DNA of 64,000 nt from Baylisascaris procyonis (taxonomy: Eukaryota; Nematoda; Chromadorea; Rhabditida; Ascarididae): positions 4,194,501 through 4,258,500 of the forward strand of contig JAZARR010000221.1 of NCBI GenBank assembly GCA_037389465.1, given 5' to 3'. The notes beneath the pieces were generated by a model. That model was not told the origin of the DNA, made no database searches, and saw only the letters and a list, made by a program, of their open reading frames with translations. This document shows, piece after piece, positions 51,601-64,000 of the stretch. Made by a program: the position numbers and the translations under genes. Numbering within the stretch: position 1 is the first letter of the stretch; each line of letters opens with the position of its first letter.

Positions 51601-54600
51601 GCCAAAATAAGACTTATGAAATTTCCGAAGATCAGAAATGTGAAAAAAAGAAAAGAAGAAAAGAGGTCTTTCATCGCCATGTGCACAACAATACGTAACA
51701 CATTCACGACCTCCTCAGAAATAATAAAAATGTATTCTGATACGGCAGAAACGGCGCATGTTTTTCAAATGACGTCATGGTAAGTAATTGTGAATGCAAC
51801 ACCCGCATAAAAACACAAATCTTTCAACTGGAAAGCGATAAGGCATAACAAACAGTCAAAACTTCAGCTATACGCTAATCCTCCCTGCAAAACATCGCAG
51901 GGATAAGTCGAAGCACAAAGGAAAATTATATGATGTTGAGTGGAACAGCGGTCCATCACCCATCCATCTCCCAAATGGCCCTCACCAACCAAGAAGGATC
52001 CTCTGCAGTTAAAAAGAACATAGTGTTGAAAGGTGCAGAATAGAACTTACACCACCATCTTCGCCTCCAAAGAAGTAGTAAAGTTCTTCAACTGTTGACT
52101 TGTAATTGATGTTCGTCACAAACACTTGAAATGGAGGCGAGTCAGGCACAGAAGCTGTATTGATGTGCCGCGAATGGGATGCCCGCGCATCACTGCTGAC
52201 CGGCGTTCGACGTTCACTGCCCGCACGCGAATGCTCTCGAGGTTGAGACCTCGTATCCCACTCTTGGCGTGCCCGAGACCTCGCATCCCATTCTTGATGT
52301 ACTTGTTCATTCTCTATGGAAGGTTCTGCTTCCGATTCTGATTTCTGAAAGATATTTCAGCATTGAAAATAATGTTACTGAAGGTTAAACGAACGAATCC
52401 TGGTTTCACTCTTTATCATGCCATGGTCATTCCAAAGGATGGCAGGATGAAGCTTACGCTTCTCGAGTCTCCCCAATCCTGCCCTCCCACTATCACCATC
52501 CTGATTGCCCCATTGCACATCTTATTTCTCTGCTAATAAAAATAAACCGCCTTCATGAAGACTTAAGCAAAATGAGTATACTGATAAGCCGAACATCAAA
52601 ACAGAGAGCGAATTTCGTTGGAAGTGATCATTGCTCCTCTTTTTCCCCGATTCGAATCCACTCAATACTGAAACCACTATATGCCCTCTCTAAAACAGAG
52701 GGCGGACATTCCAGAAGGAAAGGCTGAGGGCTGAGAATGTTTACCTACCACCATTGATTGCAAAAACTAGGCTAAGAAGACCCTCTACCATGAAAAGTGC
52801 AGGCAATGGAAAGAAAACAGCATGACGAGATCAAACATCCAACGGATTATTGCAAGTATCCGCTTTATTTGCGCTCCCAGTGGCTATTTAATAGGCATAT
52901 GTCCAAAGAGTTCGGGCAATCGCATTCCCTATCGTAACGTAATTCACTTCTTTTTTTTCAATCCGAAATAACTATACATTTAGGGTCTAGCTCCCTTCTG
53001 ACGCATTTTAAATCAACAAATCATAAAAGCATGACCTAAAACACACCAGAATCCTTCGAAATTCAAAGCAAAGCAATGCCCCAAAGAGGTTGCAATGAGC
53101 ACACTGGCAATTTCGTTAATTAAACCGATCAACATCGTAAACTGCCAGTAAAAAATAAAAAATGTATTCCTATTTCTATTGAAACAACCATTCGCCAAAA
53201 TTTTAGCAATTGAAGCTTATTAAAGGAGCTTATTGAAGCTTAACATCGACGCAAATCTAAATGGCTCCGAATTTTGCATTATCCATTCCTATAACCAAAA
53301 ATAGAAATAACTCTCGTTAAAAAAAAAAAAACTTCGTTCGTTGCTCAATAGCTGCCTAAAGAAATAAATGTCATTTCCTGTCTAAATCCAGTAATTTCCA
53401 CATTCAAAATCCTATATAACATTCCCAATATTGCCATCAAGATCTCCCACCTACAAGTCCATCATAAAAACTTTGTTTGTCAGGGTGTTTCACTAGTGCT
53501 GTGCGCATTGCAAGATAAAGCCTCTCACCTGCGCACATTGACTACATAGAACAATTCCTCAATGTGGATGCGGCTGAATCGGATCGAGGAAAAAACTGGA
53601 ACTGGAGCAGCTTAGAATTTTACAAGTAGCCATGCTATCTCTACGAACGTGATAAGGGAACCAAAGCGATGATATCATCGACTAAGCTTCCTTTTTGCAC
53701 GCCTCTGAGCGAACGGCCACAAATCGACGCTTCAAGTACACTAATGTTTGATGTTTGAACTTCAAGCGACAGTTTAGTGATGCCTAAGGTTTCAGAAGTG
53801 GATTGTTAGTTAAGTGACTGAGAAACTATTGACTTCACGATCAAGTGCTTTATTGACAATTTTGTGGAGCTCCACATCTGCTAATACATTTCTACACGCC
53901 ATTTCCCCCCTGTCTGGCAGCCTCCTTCAATGTGGAAATTTAAAGAGTTACGGAATAAGACCGATTGATAATATAGGGTTTTACTAGCTTTCAAATGAGA
54001 TTATCGAAACATCTCAGTATTGTATATTAAAAAAAATTACATAATCGGTCATAGGTCGATAAGGTAATGACAAAAGTTTGAAACCATCATGAGGAATATG
54101 ACTCATCTTGAGGAGGATGCAGGAAAAAGGTTGGACAATCAGACTACAAGACTCCGGAATATATTTATAGCACCCTTTGCACAAATTATAACAAATCGCT
54201 GAGTTAAAATTCAAAAAATCGGCAACAATTAAGCAATATCATTTCATATTTACAACAGACAGCTAAACAAGTACACACTAATTCATAATAACGTAAAAAT
54301 CATAACTATTTCAACAATGAAATCCTAATCAAAAGACAAAAAGATCAAAAATGACAAACCTGTGGTGGAGGGAGAGGAAATTTGAAGGAGTTCTCTAGTA
54401 CCGCGTCCGCCCAATTGCCCACCGATGATTGATGCTTGTCGAATAGTTCGGACAAGTCGTAGGTCTTTTGATCTCGTCTCTTCTTTGATTTCTGAGCCTT
54501 GGCCGAAGTGGGGGTGACGGATGTTATAGGGTTATTGTTATTTGATGCCAATACCGTTGCGGCATTGCCACTAACATCGCTTTCACCGTTCATACGGTTT

Positions 54601-54614
54601 ACCTCAGTTGACAT
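42628..54614 (-). CDS. eIF4B-like translation initiation factor with one RRM, 12 exons, 779 aa
   Basis: RNA-binding co-factor of the eIF4A helicase in cap-dependent initiation, acting in the cytoplasm (family knowledge). The model joins complement 54614..54360, 52344..52051, 50526..50413, 49508..49253, 47805..47711, 47301..47219, 46373..46178, 45902..45840, 45353..44937, 44388..44259, 43330..42984 and 42717..42628; all junctions are GT-AG and in phase. Residues 40-75 hold a basic patch then DLSELF and WAD, as in eIF4B/4H N-termini. The RRM spans about 155-232, with RNP2 VFVTNI (159-164) and RNP1 GKRGTATVSF (197-206). After it come Arg/Gly/Tyr-rich sequence, then the eIF4B hallmark SSIFGEAKPVDTSEKERQ (414-431) and a charged helix (AEERLRLEDEAFRR). 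Residues 470-510 are Pro-rich, 659-672 is a Gly/Arg block, then a Lys/Glu-rich tail. An internal 10-residue duplication lies at 102-121. The hallmark favours eIF4B over eIF4H (DRR-2 type). Confidence 0.88.
46178..46373 (-). CDS. Exon 7 of the eIF4B-like gene: SSIFG-AKPVDT motif
   Basis: This exon encodes RRKLELQPRTKP followed by RKSSIFGEAKPVDTSEKERQ. The L-x-L-x-PR and SIFG-x-AKPVDT-x-x-x-E-x sequences are the most diagnostic features for eIF4B outside the RRM. The exon begins after ATATTTAG and ends at GTGTGC. Confidence 0.9.
47095..47137. repeat. Perfect 16-bp inverted repeat with 11-nt loop, containing donor-like sites
   Basis: CTGCTCCACTCACCTT at 47095-47110 is the exact reverse complement of AAGGTGAGTGGAGCAG at 47122-47137. 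It lies in intron 6 of the eIF4B-like gene (47218-46374), 82 nt past the exon 6 donor. The right arm on the plus strand, and equally the left arm read on the transcript strand, contains AAG|GTGAGT, a near-perfect 5' splice site. In RNA that site would be paired within a 16-bp stem. Confidence 0.85.
50527..52050 (-). other. Intron 2 of the eIF4B-like gene, splitting the RRM
   Basis: A 1.5-kb phase-0 intron interrupts the RRM between the first helix region and the loop before RNP1. The donor is GTAAGT, the acceptor TTTGTAG. A poly(C) run lies near 50836-50845. No nested gene was seen. Confidence 0.65.
52237..52296 (-). repeat. Tandem 30-nt duplication inside exon 2 of the eIF4B-like gene
   Basis: Two 10-codon units, QEWDARSRAR (52296-52267) and QEWDTRSQPR (52266-52237), lie in tandem just N-terminal to the RRM. 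The DNA of the two units is also similar, so the duplication is fairly recent or conserved. This is a disordered Arg/Glu/Ser-rich linker. Confidence 0.85.
52345..54359 (-). other. Long first intron of the eIF4B-like gene
   Basis: A 2-kb intron between the N-terminal exon and the linker/RRM exon. It is AT-rich and has no recognisable coding sequence. A small inverted repeat GCCCTCT/AGAGGGC lies at 52683-52703. Confidence 0.6.
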
Positions 54615-54645
54615 TCACGCTCTCGTGTGAATATTTCACTTCCTA
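54615..54645 (-). other. 3' splice acceptor 28 nt upstream of the eIF4B-like start
   Basis: On the minus strand TATATATTTTAG ends at 54643, followed by a 28-nt leader and then the ATG at 54614. It fits a spliced-leader acceptor or a 5' UTR intron and supports the start codon chosen. Confidence 0.5.
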
Positions 54646-57071
54646 AAATATATATTTACACCTCAATCATTTCCAATTTAGTGATGCCATAAACGATGCG
54701 AAATTATATCCGTTGGTTATCAATAGCAAAACGATGAAATAGTCTTTCTTTTGAATGATCTCAACACAGCACCACAATAATGACTGCATATCGATCGATC
54801 AATCAATAAAAAACAAGCAACGTACACAATGCAATGCAGCACAATGTTATCTCTGCTTCATTCGTTTATGCTTTTTATTATTTTTGAGGTCCGAAATTCT
54901 ATGCATCATTCATACGACTTATTGAACAATCAACTCGCATGATACGATGATTGCATGTTTATAATCAACTGCATTGACCTTGATGTATAGAAAGAGCCAT
55001 TTCACAATACTCTCTCATTCACTAACCCCCCCCCCTCGTCCCCTTTCAATTCGTTTTCCTTGAAAGCAGCTATGAAATCGGGATAGAGACAAACTCCCCT
55101 ATTCAACCCTCCTCCTCGTACAACCCCTCTAAACTTCATTTTCCTTCGATGCAGTAAACCAGTTATAAACACTGCATCAAATCAAACGTTACATTAACCA
55201 AATTAATCGTACATCCACATACGTTCACGAGTTTTTCCTCACATGGAGATTTATTTTTTTTTTCAAATATAACATAAATATAGTACATTTAAAAATAGAA
55301 ACCTGGAAATCAAAAATTCGATTACGAGATTTAAAAAAAAAAAAAAAAAAATTAGCAATCTGCCACTTCTAACAAATGAATGCTATTTGAATTTCGTCCA
55401 CTCAATGAATAAAATAGTCTGAATTTTTCAATGATTCCATCCGAATCGATGAATATTTGTACAACTGTTAGGATTCATAGACCATTATTTCGAAAAGTAT
55501 AGAATTTCAACCGTTAAATCGAACGCATTAAATTACAACCTAAACATAGCAGTTGAACGATGTAGAACATAGTAGAGATTGCCTGATATGCTAAAGCACG
55601 AGTTACACTCAATTTTCACTTTCACTAAATCAGCTAAGACTGTTTCCTATAGTCGATCAAACATAACGGCCCTGATACAAGAACAAATACTTTCAACAAG
55701 CACTAGCAAGTAGAGACTGCAAAAACCCATATGCAAAATTTCTTCACGTAAAAATCGAATCCGGCTTGATTCCAATAGATATTCGTATTTGGCTCGAATC
55801 CAATAAAAACAAGAGCCACAAATAATAATAAACGAAAAGAATATGGTAATTGCTCTCGAAGAAAGAGATGGTGATGCAAGATGCAACGTGAAAGTGGCAC
55901 TTGCTAAGAAAAAGCAATCGAACCACTTCCTCTACTATTTTTTGCACTTTGTTCTCCTCACCTACGCATTGTTATGAGAACATGTCTTCAATTGCTTTTG
56001 TTTTAGTGCTCAAATATCGACTATAAATCTCGTAATAACGTGCAGCCGGTTGCCTAATACCTACGCAGTAATTAATTTCACTGTTTTTAACTCTTGAAGT
56101 ACCAATTTAGATATGAGACGGAAATGCAGAGAACAGAAAGAGGAAGGAGGAAGAGGAGAAGGATGGAAGCGATGAGGATGAAAGAGGAAACGACTATTCC
56201 CAATGGGTTCAACTTGCAATTATTTGGGTAAGCAATCCTCTGGAAGTTAAAAAATCTACAACTGGATTCTTTCTCTCTATGTTTGTGCACAAGACTCGCA
56301 CATTTTTTTTTTAAAAAATAACAATACTTCAGTCCCTGGAAAATGCCTTCAACGGCTATTTTCACTTTTCAAGCAACTGCCTTCAAAACGCTGCAACATG
56401 CAAGAAAACGGTCTCTATTTCTTGCTTGTAGCCACTTCCCTTCCATTTACATATGCATATGCATGGTACCGTAGATGAGCTCATCGCATCCTAACATACG
56501 GCTATGGTTTTGAGCTCAGCTTAAAACAATAGTGCGAGGAAGTTATCGGGTAAAAAAATATTTTACGGCTCGCTTTTTCCTGTTCCAGTGCAACTTCACC
56601 AAAAAAAAAAAACTGACCAACATTCGCGGTCATCACCATCTTCACTTCCTTTCGTCGCCCTCTCAAAATTGAGGGATATTGAGAGCGAACAAATTCATCT
56701 ACGATGAATAGGAAAGAGCACCAATCGTTAGCAGTCATAGTGAACGTTGCTGATGTCCAGTAGAAAAACCATTCCACAGCAAAGTGGCTAAGATTGCGTT
56801 GTTATCGCACAAATAAACACAAAAAAGGGAACATTCTTCTGACATATAAAAATGTTTTCCCTTCTATTAACTTATCACTATCTGAATCGGTATTCACAAA
56901 AATGCGGCTGAATCTTGATAGCGATTGCAAGGAAATGGAGCGAAATATTACAAACCACAACCAACTCTCCAATATTCCTCATTTTATAGCCTGTCGTTGT
57001 TTCCATGAAATACCCTAAAAATACCTATTTCTCGCTTTATACAACGCCTAATTATGCTTGTTCGCTTAAAT

Positions 57072-57219
<148 letters not shown>

Positions 57220-60007
57220 GCTTTAAAACAAGTGATAACATTTGGGCTATATCAATTCGCCCATACAATCTCATTTATAAACAATGCTTAAAGTTGCTCA
57301 AGTAGCCTAGCCAGCTCTAGCGCAAAATTAGTAAGCAAGTGATTTTTCCATGAGAATTCAGATGCTACCAATAATAGACTTTCCAAAAACCCAAGTACCA
57401 CGGATATTCCAAAATTAGTAGCAACAGCCCACCCATTTCCGGCATCATTAGATGCACACTAGCAAAGATCGGCGCACTAATAAAAAAAGAGGATAAAAAA
57501 AGGAACTATAAAACAGTAATAACTCGGAATAGATAGCACTACAGCTCAAATATGCGCATTCAATCCTAAACACCATAAAATATCAACAATTTTACTATGC
57601 AATAATCATTCAGTAAAAATCTGAGTCGATGGTATTTGCCTCTATCTACCTTGACAACAAGCACAAATATAAAACAAATTTAACGGCTTATGCATGCAAT
57701 GGAAAATGACTAGACTGGGGAATTCAAGATGAGCAGTTCAACTGCAACTCCACTACGAGGAACTAGTTCGAGGTGTGTTCCTGAACCTTCATCTGCAAAT
57801 CCTAAGCATCTTCCCCCTCTCGATTTGGATCTCCACCCCATCCTTTTCTCTCCTTAATCTCCCCCATCCGAATGCTACCTTTGAGTACATTCTTACGAAA
57901 ACACGATTATATGAGCCTACTCGCCCAAACAAGCTTCTGTTACTTCACTGTCATATGAAAAGGATATAATTTTGCAAAGAAAGAAGTCAACAATTTTCGG
58001 CGGCAAAATGCCTCATCCCGAAATCAGACAACTCAGTGGTGGAATTAAAATTATCAAATGAAAGCAGTGAAGAAAACTCATCAATCACCAATACTATTCG
58101 CTTATGTTGCTCCCTTGAAATTATATCATTTATTAGTGTACTTCATCTCGAGCTCATGCTTAATTCTACATGATGCAGGTGCTCGATCTCAGGTAAATTT
58201 CACTATTCCTAGAACTAAATTAACTTTGCAACAAATTTATCGACAAAACAATTAACCAGCTACAACCAACAAAAATTCGGAAAGCAATACCACTTCATTT
58301 GAATTCAATACATCCTCAGACAATTCAAAAAATTTGTTAACACAATCAACAACAACTAATCGAATTTGCTTACTAAATACAAATACCAAATACAGTGGAA
58401 AATATTTGACAAACGAGCATATACGGATTAAATATGTAAATGAATGTAATGCAAAGCCTAATCTTGCAGCTATCTATCACTACTTCGGATTTGGAATCGG
58501 ACTCAACAATAAACGCACTTCCACGTTTGCTGGAAAAAGAAAAAAAAGATTCCTCTAGTAATAGAAAAACATTTCGTCGTAACCACTTGTGGCTGCGGCA
58601 ACACCGATGAAAACTCAACGGAGGTTTCAATGAGCGGAGACTCATCTTGAGCCAATAGGCTCAGTTGGGAACTGCGATCAAAAAACGGGTCGAATTAAAA
58701 ATGTAATATCAAAAAATATAAGGAAAAAAGCAATAAAAATACTCTGACTCATAGATGAGTAGTCATAAATATCACTGTGGGCGTAGAGCACTTTCTATTT
58801 CGACTATAAGATTCGTTGAATGAAAATGTTAAATTCCAGTTGGAAAACTCTAAACCTCCTCATGTCACTCTTCGAGTAAACGCAATTATTGCATTATAAA
58901 ATCAATTCTTTCCTAGAGAACTAAATCGCTGAATTATTTCGCCAGATTTCTTGAGAACATCCACGCAGCCATATGCGCCACTTTATGCCGCTGATGAATC
59001 ATCAACTGAACTTTCACAATCAGAGTGCCATTTGTGATCTTCAAGGTACTCAAAATTTGATATACGAGAAACAAACGAAAGATTATGCGCAAAGAAGTCC
59101 ATGTTGACTTTTGCAAAAAACATCCTACCTAATCAACTCAATGAAAACAAATGCTTTTCCTTATAGATCACGATGAACCAAGGAGGAAACAGGTGTGAGA
59201 AAGGATAAAGGCGAGGCATATGGACGGGAACAGGTAAAGCCAAAAGCTATGAGAATAAGCCTAGTAACTTGAGCATTATAACTTCTACAATTCTATGTGC
59301 AATTAAAATGCATCTCCTTGATACTTTCGGATGCAGCAAGATTGCATTTTACTCTATTTCCTGCTTTCGGTAATGAATTTCACTCATTTTCCATCATTTT
59401 TAGTACAAAAGAAAAACTTCCGGCATTATTTCATAAATTATTATCACTGACGAATTCAAAATGTTTTATGTTCATATGGAGGTAAGTGATCCATAGTTCT
59501 CGCCGCATTTGCCTATGCTCTCGAATTTTGCTAACAACACAAATGCTCTTTAAAGATGTGACTAAAGAACAAAGACATTTCAATATAAGAGGTTATAAGC
59601 ATCACATTAAATCACATTAATAAAAGTGAGCGCTAAAATAAAAAAAGAATTGCAAAGTTTTAATGCAAAAAAAGCAAACAAAACAGTGATGACATTCTTT
59701 TTTCGCTCATAAGATAATCGAATGATGCACAAATTACGAAACATTACACTTAAAAAAATATTGCGATTAACGCTCCAAATATGTTTAAATATTTAAAACA
59801 AAGAAATTTATTTCAACAAAAGAAGAATCTTAATGATATAAATGAAAGAAAAAAATTGAAAATTATAGTACGAAGTATATGTGCAGTTCTTCTATTAGCC
59901 ACTGGTTCTGAATCAAATGAACGGATATCATAACTCGTATGGGCATTGCAACTTCCCTCAAAACCGCTAATCCCATGGTACCACCTATTTCTCGCTTTCC
60001 CTCCCAA

Positions 60008-60022
60008 CCCCCCCCCCCCCCC
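60008..60022. repeat. Poly(C) run
   Basis: A run of 15 C in an otherwise AT-rich intergenic stretch. Confidence 0.9.
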
Positions 60023-61620
60023 AAATCACTAATCAATCTACAAACAAAAAATCAATCCTCTTCCCAGATCATTAATCTTCCCCCTATGAACTGTCAATGA
60101 AGGTCGAATGAAGCAGCCATCTCAATTAAATCCAAAAGAAAAAATCCTTGATGTTTGCATTCTGCGATGATCATATCTCGTTGATAATCACTGAAAAAAA
60201 AAAAAAAAAAAACACCCAACTATTTCATCCACTCGAAATATTACTGCGGCAGATTACCCATGTAGAATTTGCAAGTACCTATGTAACCTATAATACCTAT
60301 AAAGTTGCTCACTATTGATTCCCTCTAATTAAGCTCAATTTATAAACTTTTCAACGCCAAATATGCCATTTCTATATAATCATAACGGAAATTGCACCTT
60401 TCACCATTCCCAATTAAGTTTATCATTACCACTGTCCATATAATAAACCTCTATTTATATCTATCTGATCTAACTGCTGATAACAGAAAAACGTTAACTT
60501 TTGTTATACAAAACATTTAGGAAAATAAAATATCATAGGGTATCATTGTGTGTTGAGGTTTGCAAGCAAAGGATTAGAATGCCGCTTCATATGAGAACAA
60601 ACATTCCACGCAAAAAAGAAGAGAGTAAACCAATCACAAGAATTCTACATCGCTATCTCTTATTGTCTATATCTCTCGTTTCAATTAATCGCATTTCATG
60701 ATAATGATAATAAACCAATAATTACTACTTATCTTATCATTAATGAATAAAAGAAACAACTTTGATATTGATTAATAATCTACAAACAAATGCACTCAAT
60801 TATGTCGGAATATTTAAATAACAGTCCGATCCCAATAATATATAAAATCTGTAGTAATGAAGAGAAAATAATACCTAATTAAATGTTAATTATGCAAATG
60901 CCGCCAATATACCTGGCTTCCAGTCACACAGAAAATGCCTTTCTTGATAGAGTTTACTTTTAGAATACCTGCACTCGGTAACGTACACCCTAGATTTTTG
61001 TATAAATAATTACAATACCATTAAACAAAAAAAACGGTCGCACTTACTTGCAGCTTCTCTAAACAATAATCTATTCTCTCACAATTAGCACCAGCAACAC
61101 TGCCGGCAAATTCGACACCAAAGAAGTTGACAATAAAATTCGCAGTGAAACAATATTTGTTTTTATACTTGCAAAACAATATCGTTGAACAAATTCTCTA
61201 TAAACGATACATAAGTGCCCACATAAAACACAATGTTATTAGACTGTCACCGAGATAGAGTCTATCGAATTAGTGGATAGATCAGAAACAAATGAATATT
61301 TGTGTATCCACGATTACGACGCGCATTCAGTAGAGAACCAACCTCCCTCTCTCCCCTGAATTAGATCACAAAGCTATATATGCGCGTTCTTGTTAACCAT
61401 TACCATAAAGCTAACAATCACTGCGTCATTAAGAACCAAATCAATAGCACAACATTCCAATCAACTCAAAGAACGGCTGTCAACATAGTCTCGAAGATGA
61501 CATATATCGAGGAAACCCCTCCCCCCTCGGGACCAACGAAAAAGCATTTATGAATAAATTAAAAGTGCTGCTAGTGTTGCGAGTGCACTAACAATGAGAT
61601 ACGTAACGCACCACTTGCAC

Positions 61621-61643
61621 ATACATACACACACACACACACC
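61621..61643. repeat. (CA)n microsatellite
   Basis: A short ACATACA-then-(CA)n tract at the left edge of the G+C-richer segment. Confidence 0.85.
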
Positions 61644-62024
61644 TCGTTCACTACAACTCCTTTCTAACTGCACCATCACCTGCCCTTCACTGCACACAAC
61701 AAAAATTGCAGATTTGCTCGCACTTATCGCTGATGAAACGCAATCGCACGCACGCAACATTGTTCGTTGGCACTATTCGGCGATGCGTTCCACCCTGAAT
61801 AACGTACAACTCGCTGGCACATTGCCAACAACCTGCCGCCCCTTCCTCCAACATCCTTCCAGTACTCTCCAACATGCTGCCCCAACACACATCGACAATC
61901 GTCCAACTACGAGATTCAGACATAAAGCGTAACGAAGATTCACTATGAGAAGACGAGAGACCGAGGTGGTGCATCAATAAAACGGCTGTCACGAAGGATG
62001 ATCAGAGAAGCAGATATCTCTCAG

Positions 62025-62047
62025 TATATATACACGCGCCACTCAGT
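62025..62047 (+). promoter_or_regulatory. TATA-like box and initiator-like sequence
   Basis: TATATATA at 62025-62032 is followed by TCAGT at 62043-62047 and a second CTCAG at 62049-62053. The distances from the TATA start to the two candidate initiator A residues are 20 and 27 nt; the second is closer to usual spacing. The sequence around it is G+C-richer than the flanks and an ATG follows at 62089. This is a sequence-only candidate core promoter on the plus strand. Confidence 0.3.
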
Positions 62048-62088
62048 GCTCAGCGTGAACGCGGCGATTACGATTAAAAGTCTCGTCT

Positions 62089-62162
62089 ATGCGACAACCA
62101 ATTCGGCCTATGCGACCTGCACCATCAGTAACATCACAGTTGAGTAGCATTGGGAATTTGGA
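62089..62162 (+). CDS. Candidate first coding exon of a plus-strand gene
   Basis: ATG at 62089 opens a frame starting MRQPIRPMRPAPSVTSQLSS, rich in Arg, Pro and Ser. GTTAGT at 62163 follows GGA and is a donor type used repeatedly by the genes in this window. With the TATA-like element about 60 bp upstream, this could be a first exon whose partners lie in or beyond the last 1.8 kb; I could not find a convincing second exon. The open frame continues to 62403 if unspliced, but the later part reads like noncoding sequence. Confidence 0.25.
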
Positions 62163-62403
62163 GTTAGTCTTAAACTTTCGACTCCTAATGCTTCCTGAAC
62201 TCCGGCGAAAACTCCGATACAAAAATCACCGGTGTTGGTATGAAATTTGGCCCTATCATACCATATCATTATTAACAATGGAAAATTTATTATTTTCAAG
62301 CATCATAAAACACTTTCCCCCTTCAAACCTCTCTCCCAGAGATTTCTTTCTTGAGAGCAATTATTCCGACCTCATTGTTAACAAAAGGGAATTTTGCAAC
62401 TAA

Positions 62404-64000
62404 TAAATCACCAGCAAAGGATGTTCAATGAACTGCTAACTCCTTTGCAAACCATATTTCAATGAGGCCCGGTACAGCGTATGGCAAATCATCATAGTGG
62501 ATGGATAAAAGGAACTAAGACGACAACACCAAATATCCGCCACAACAATAATCCTATCCTCCTTCCCTCTCCCTTAATCCCTCCTCCCTCTTGTCTCCAA
62601 AATTAATTCCAATAGAAGCACATCATTCCATATCTCACTAAAATCCAAAAATTATACAGAAACATATCGCGAGAATATGACTTCGATATTTGCATACAAT
62701 TTTTTTAATATTAGCAAGTCAGCACACTTCTGAATCGCAACCAATCAATAGCCAATCCGATGTACGAGGAACCATAAACAAAATAAACGAATACTTCAAA
62801 AAATAAATTAGTAATCTGGATCAATATGTATAACGAAATATGCAAATTAAATATTCTAAAATTAAAATACCGTGAAAAAAATTTGACTACACCAATATTC
62901 ACAAAGTACCACAAAATGGAGCAACAGTTGTTCAGCCATATTTTCAACTCTAAAATATAATAGAGCAGTTTAATTATTTTTTTTTTAGTAAAATAAAAGC
63001 ATATTTTGATAGAAATGATTAAATAATCGAAAAAAAAATCTTCGATGGTACATTTCTGTTGAGAACTTTTACCCTAACAAAATGCATTCCTTGCATTTCT
63101 TATTGCAATGCAACAAAATGCATTGCAATGCAACAAAATGCATTTCTTATCGATATTAGGATCAATGCTAGAGTATACTGCAGCGTAAGGAGGGCAGCGA
63201 AAGAATGCATCAAAAGAGAGAGAAAAAAGAAAGAAATCCCCCCTCCCTTCACCTGAAATTGAAGGCAAACTATGGGGCCACGATAGATAATCATAGAAAA
63301 AATGGACTTTTCGATAGTTTTTTTTTTTGATCAATCTCTTGCAGTATGGGTCTATAAGCAGAGAATTAAGGATAGTTTAAACGTTTGATCATGCATAAAC
63401 AGCTTAGGAATTCAAAACATATTCTCATCAATTCATAGAGAACGAAGAAAAAGAACACTCTGCAACAACTTGCAAATCTGCTTATATAATTACATAGAAG
63501 GTACCATTATTGAATCATATAAAATAGTCATTAAAAAAAACTTTGAAAGCAGATATTGTAATCGAAAAATGACTTCACATACAGCAATAAATTCCTTTCG
63601 CCTCCTTTCTAATTTAGATTGTGTTTCCTTTAAAATAATTTCAACACACATCACGCTTCACTTTCTTAAAAAAAAAAAAATTAGGGTGCCGATGATGAGT
63701 AAACCGATAACCTTTATTATAGTTTTACTTACCACCCAAACTTTTTTTTTTAAATTACTTTTGTTGGAACTTTAAAAAATCGTTCTAAAAAATTTGCATC
63801 CCATAAAGCATCGAAATAAACTTTATTCTTCCAGAAGTACCTTTTTGAAGTGAAAAATGCAAATAACGCCTCTATTACCATCAAAATTCCTAAAGTGATA
63901 AACCATTAATCACTAATCGTTTGCTAAACTATGAGTCAAAACAACACTAAAGCAAGTTATCGCATTAAATGAGCGCGCAAACAAGAAGTAAATGCTTTGT
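62404..64000. other. Right window edge, no supported gene
   Basis: AT-rich sequence with a 20-bp tandem duplication at 63102-63141, a pyrimidine-rich patch at 62555-62600 and several poly(A)/poly(T) runs. Short open frames only. Confidence 0.55.
63102..63141. repeat. Two-copy 20-bp tandem repeat
   Basis: The unit ATTGCAATGCAACAAAATGC occurs twice in immediate succession. The pair is flanked on both sides by TGCATTTCTTAT, so the wider structure is an expanded imperfect repeat of about 60 bp. Confidence 0.85.

Noticed and set aside
61594..61932. 112-codon plus-strand frame near the CA repeat
   Set aside because: It begins in the CA microsatellite, overlaps an equally long minus-strand frame, and shows no recognisable motif or flanking splice signals.

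Overview
The window is eukaryotic, AT-rich, low-density sequence and most likely comes from a nematode. Every convincing gene is broken by many introns. Each gene I could model has a 3' splice site 3 to 28 nt upstream of its start codon, the arrangement expected at spliced-leader trans-splicing sites. The best family match for the two peptidase genes is the nematode DPF-6-type prolyl oligopeptidase family. I cannot name the species. All exon models were assembled by hand from reading frames, splice signals, phase and paralogue comparison; no alignment or search was run.

Four multi-exon genes are modelled, all on the minus strand. From right to left in the window, which is 5' to 3' for the genes: (1) an eIF4B-like, RRM-containing translation factor, 12 exons, 54614 to 42628, 779 codons; (2) a secreted-type S9 prolyl-oligopeptidase-family peptidase, copy B, 14 exons, 34938 to 25115, 695 codons; (3) its tandem paralogue, copy A, 14 exons, 21839 to 12739, 692 codons; (4) an unrecognised low-complexity and partly coiled-coil protein, 8 exons, 10009 to 4968, 380 codons. 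In every model the exon phases close without a stop.

The two peptidases have 13 introns in identical positions and phases, and many exons are identical in length. Intron sequences and sizes have diverged, so this is an established tandem duplication rather than an assembly artefact. Both keep the complete Ser-Asp-His triad and an N-terminal signal-like segment, so both look functional. Copy B has one probable GC-AG intron.

The rest is intergenic DNA of 2.7 to 9.4 kb per gap. It holds microsatellites (a roughly 145-bp TA tract, GT, CA and GAC runs), long homopolymers, an orphan GC-richer open frame ending in an AATAAA-type repeat (possible retroelement or processed 3' end, 40047-40395), a few unresolved plus-strand coding-like fragments, and at the right end a TATA-like box followed by a candidate first exon of a plus-strand gene (62025-62162). 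I saw no rRNA, tRNA, CRISPR or prokaryotic features. The genes do not form an obvious operon: gaps between them are far larger than typical nematode operon spacing.
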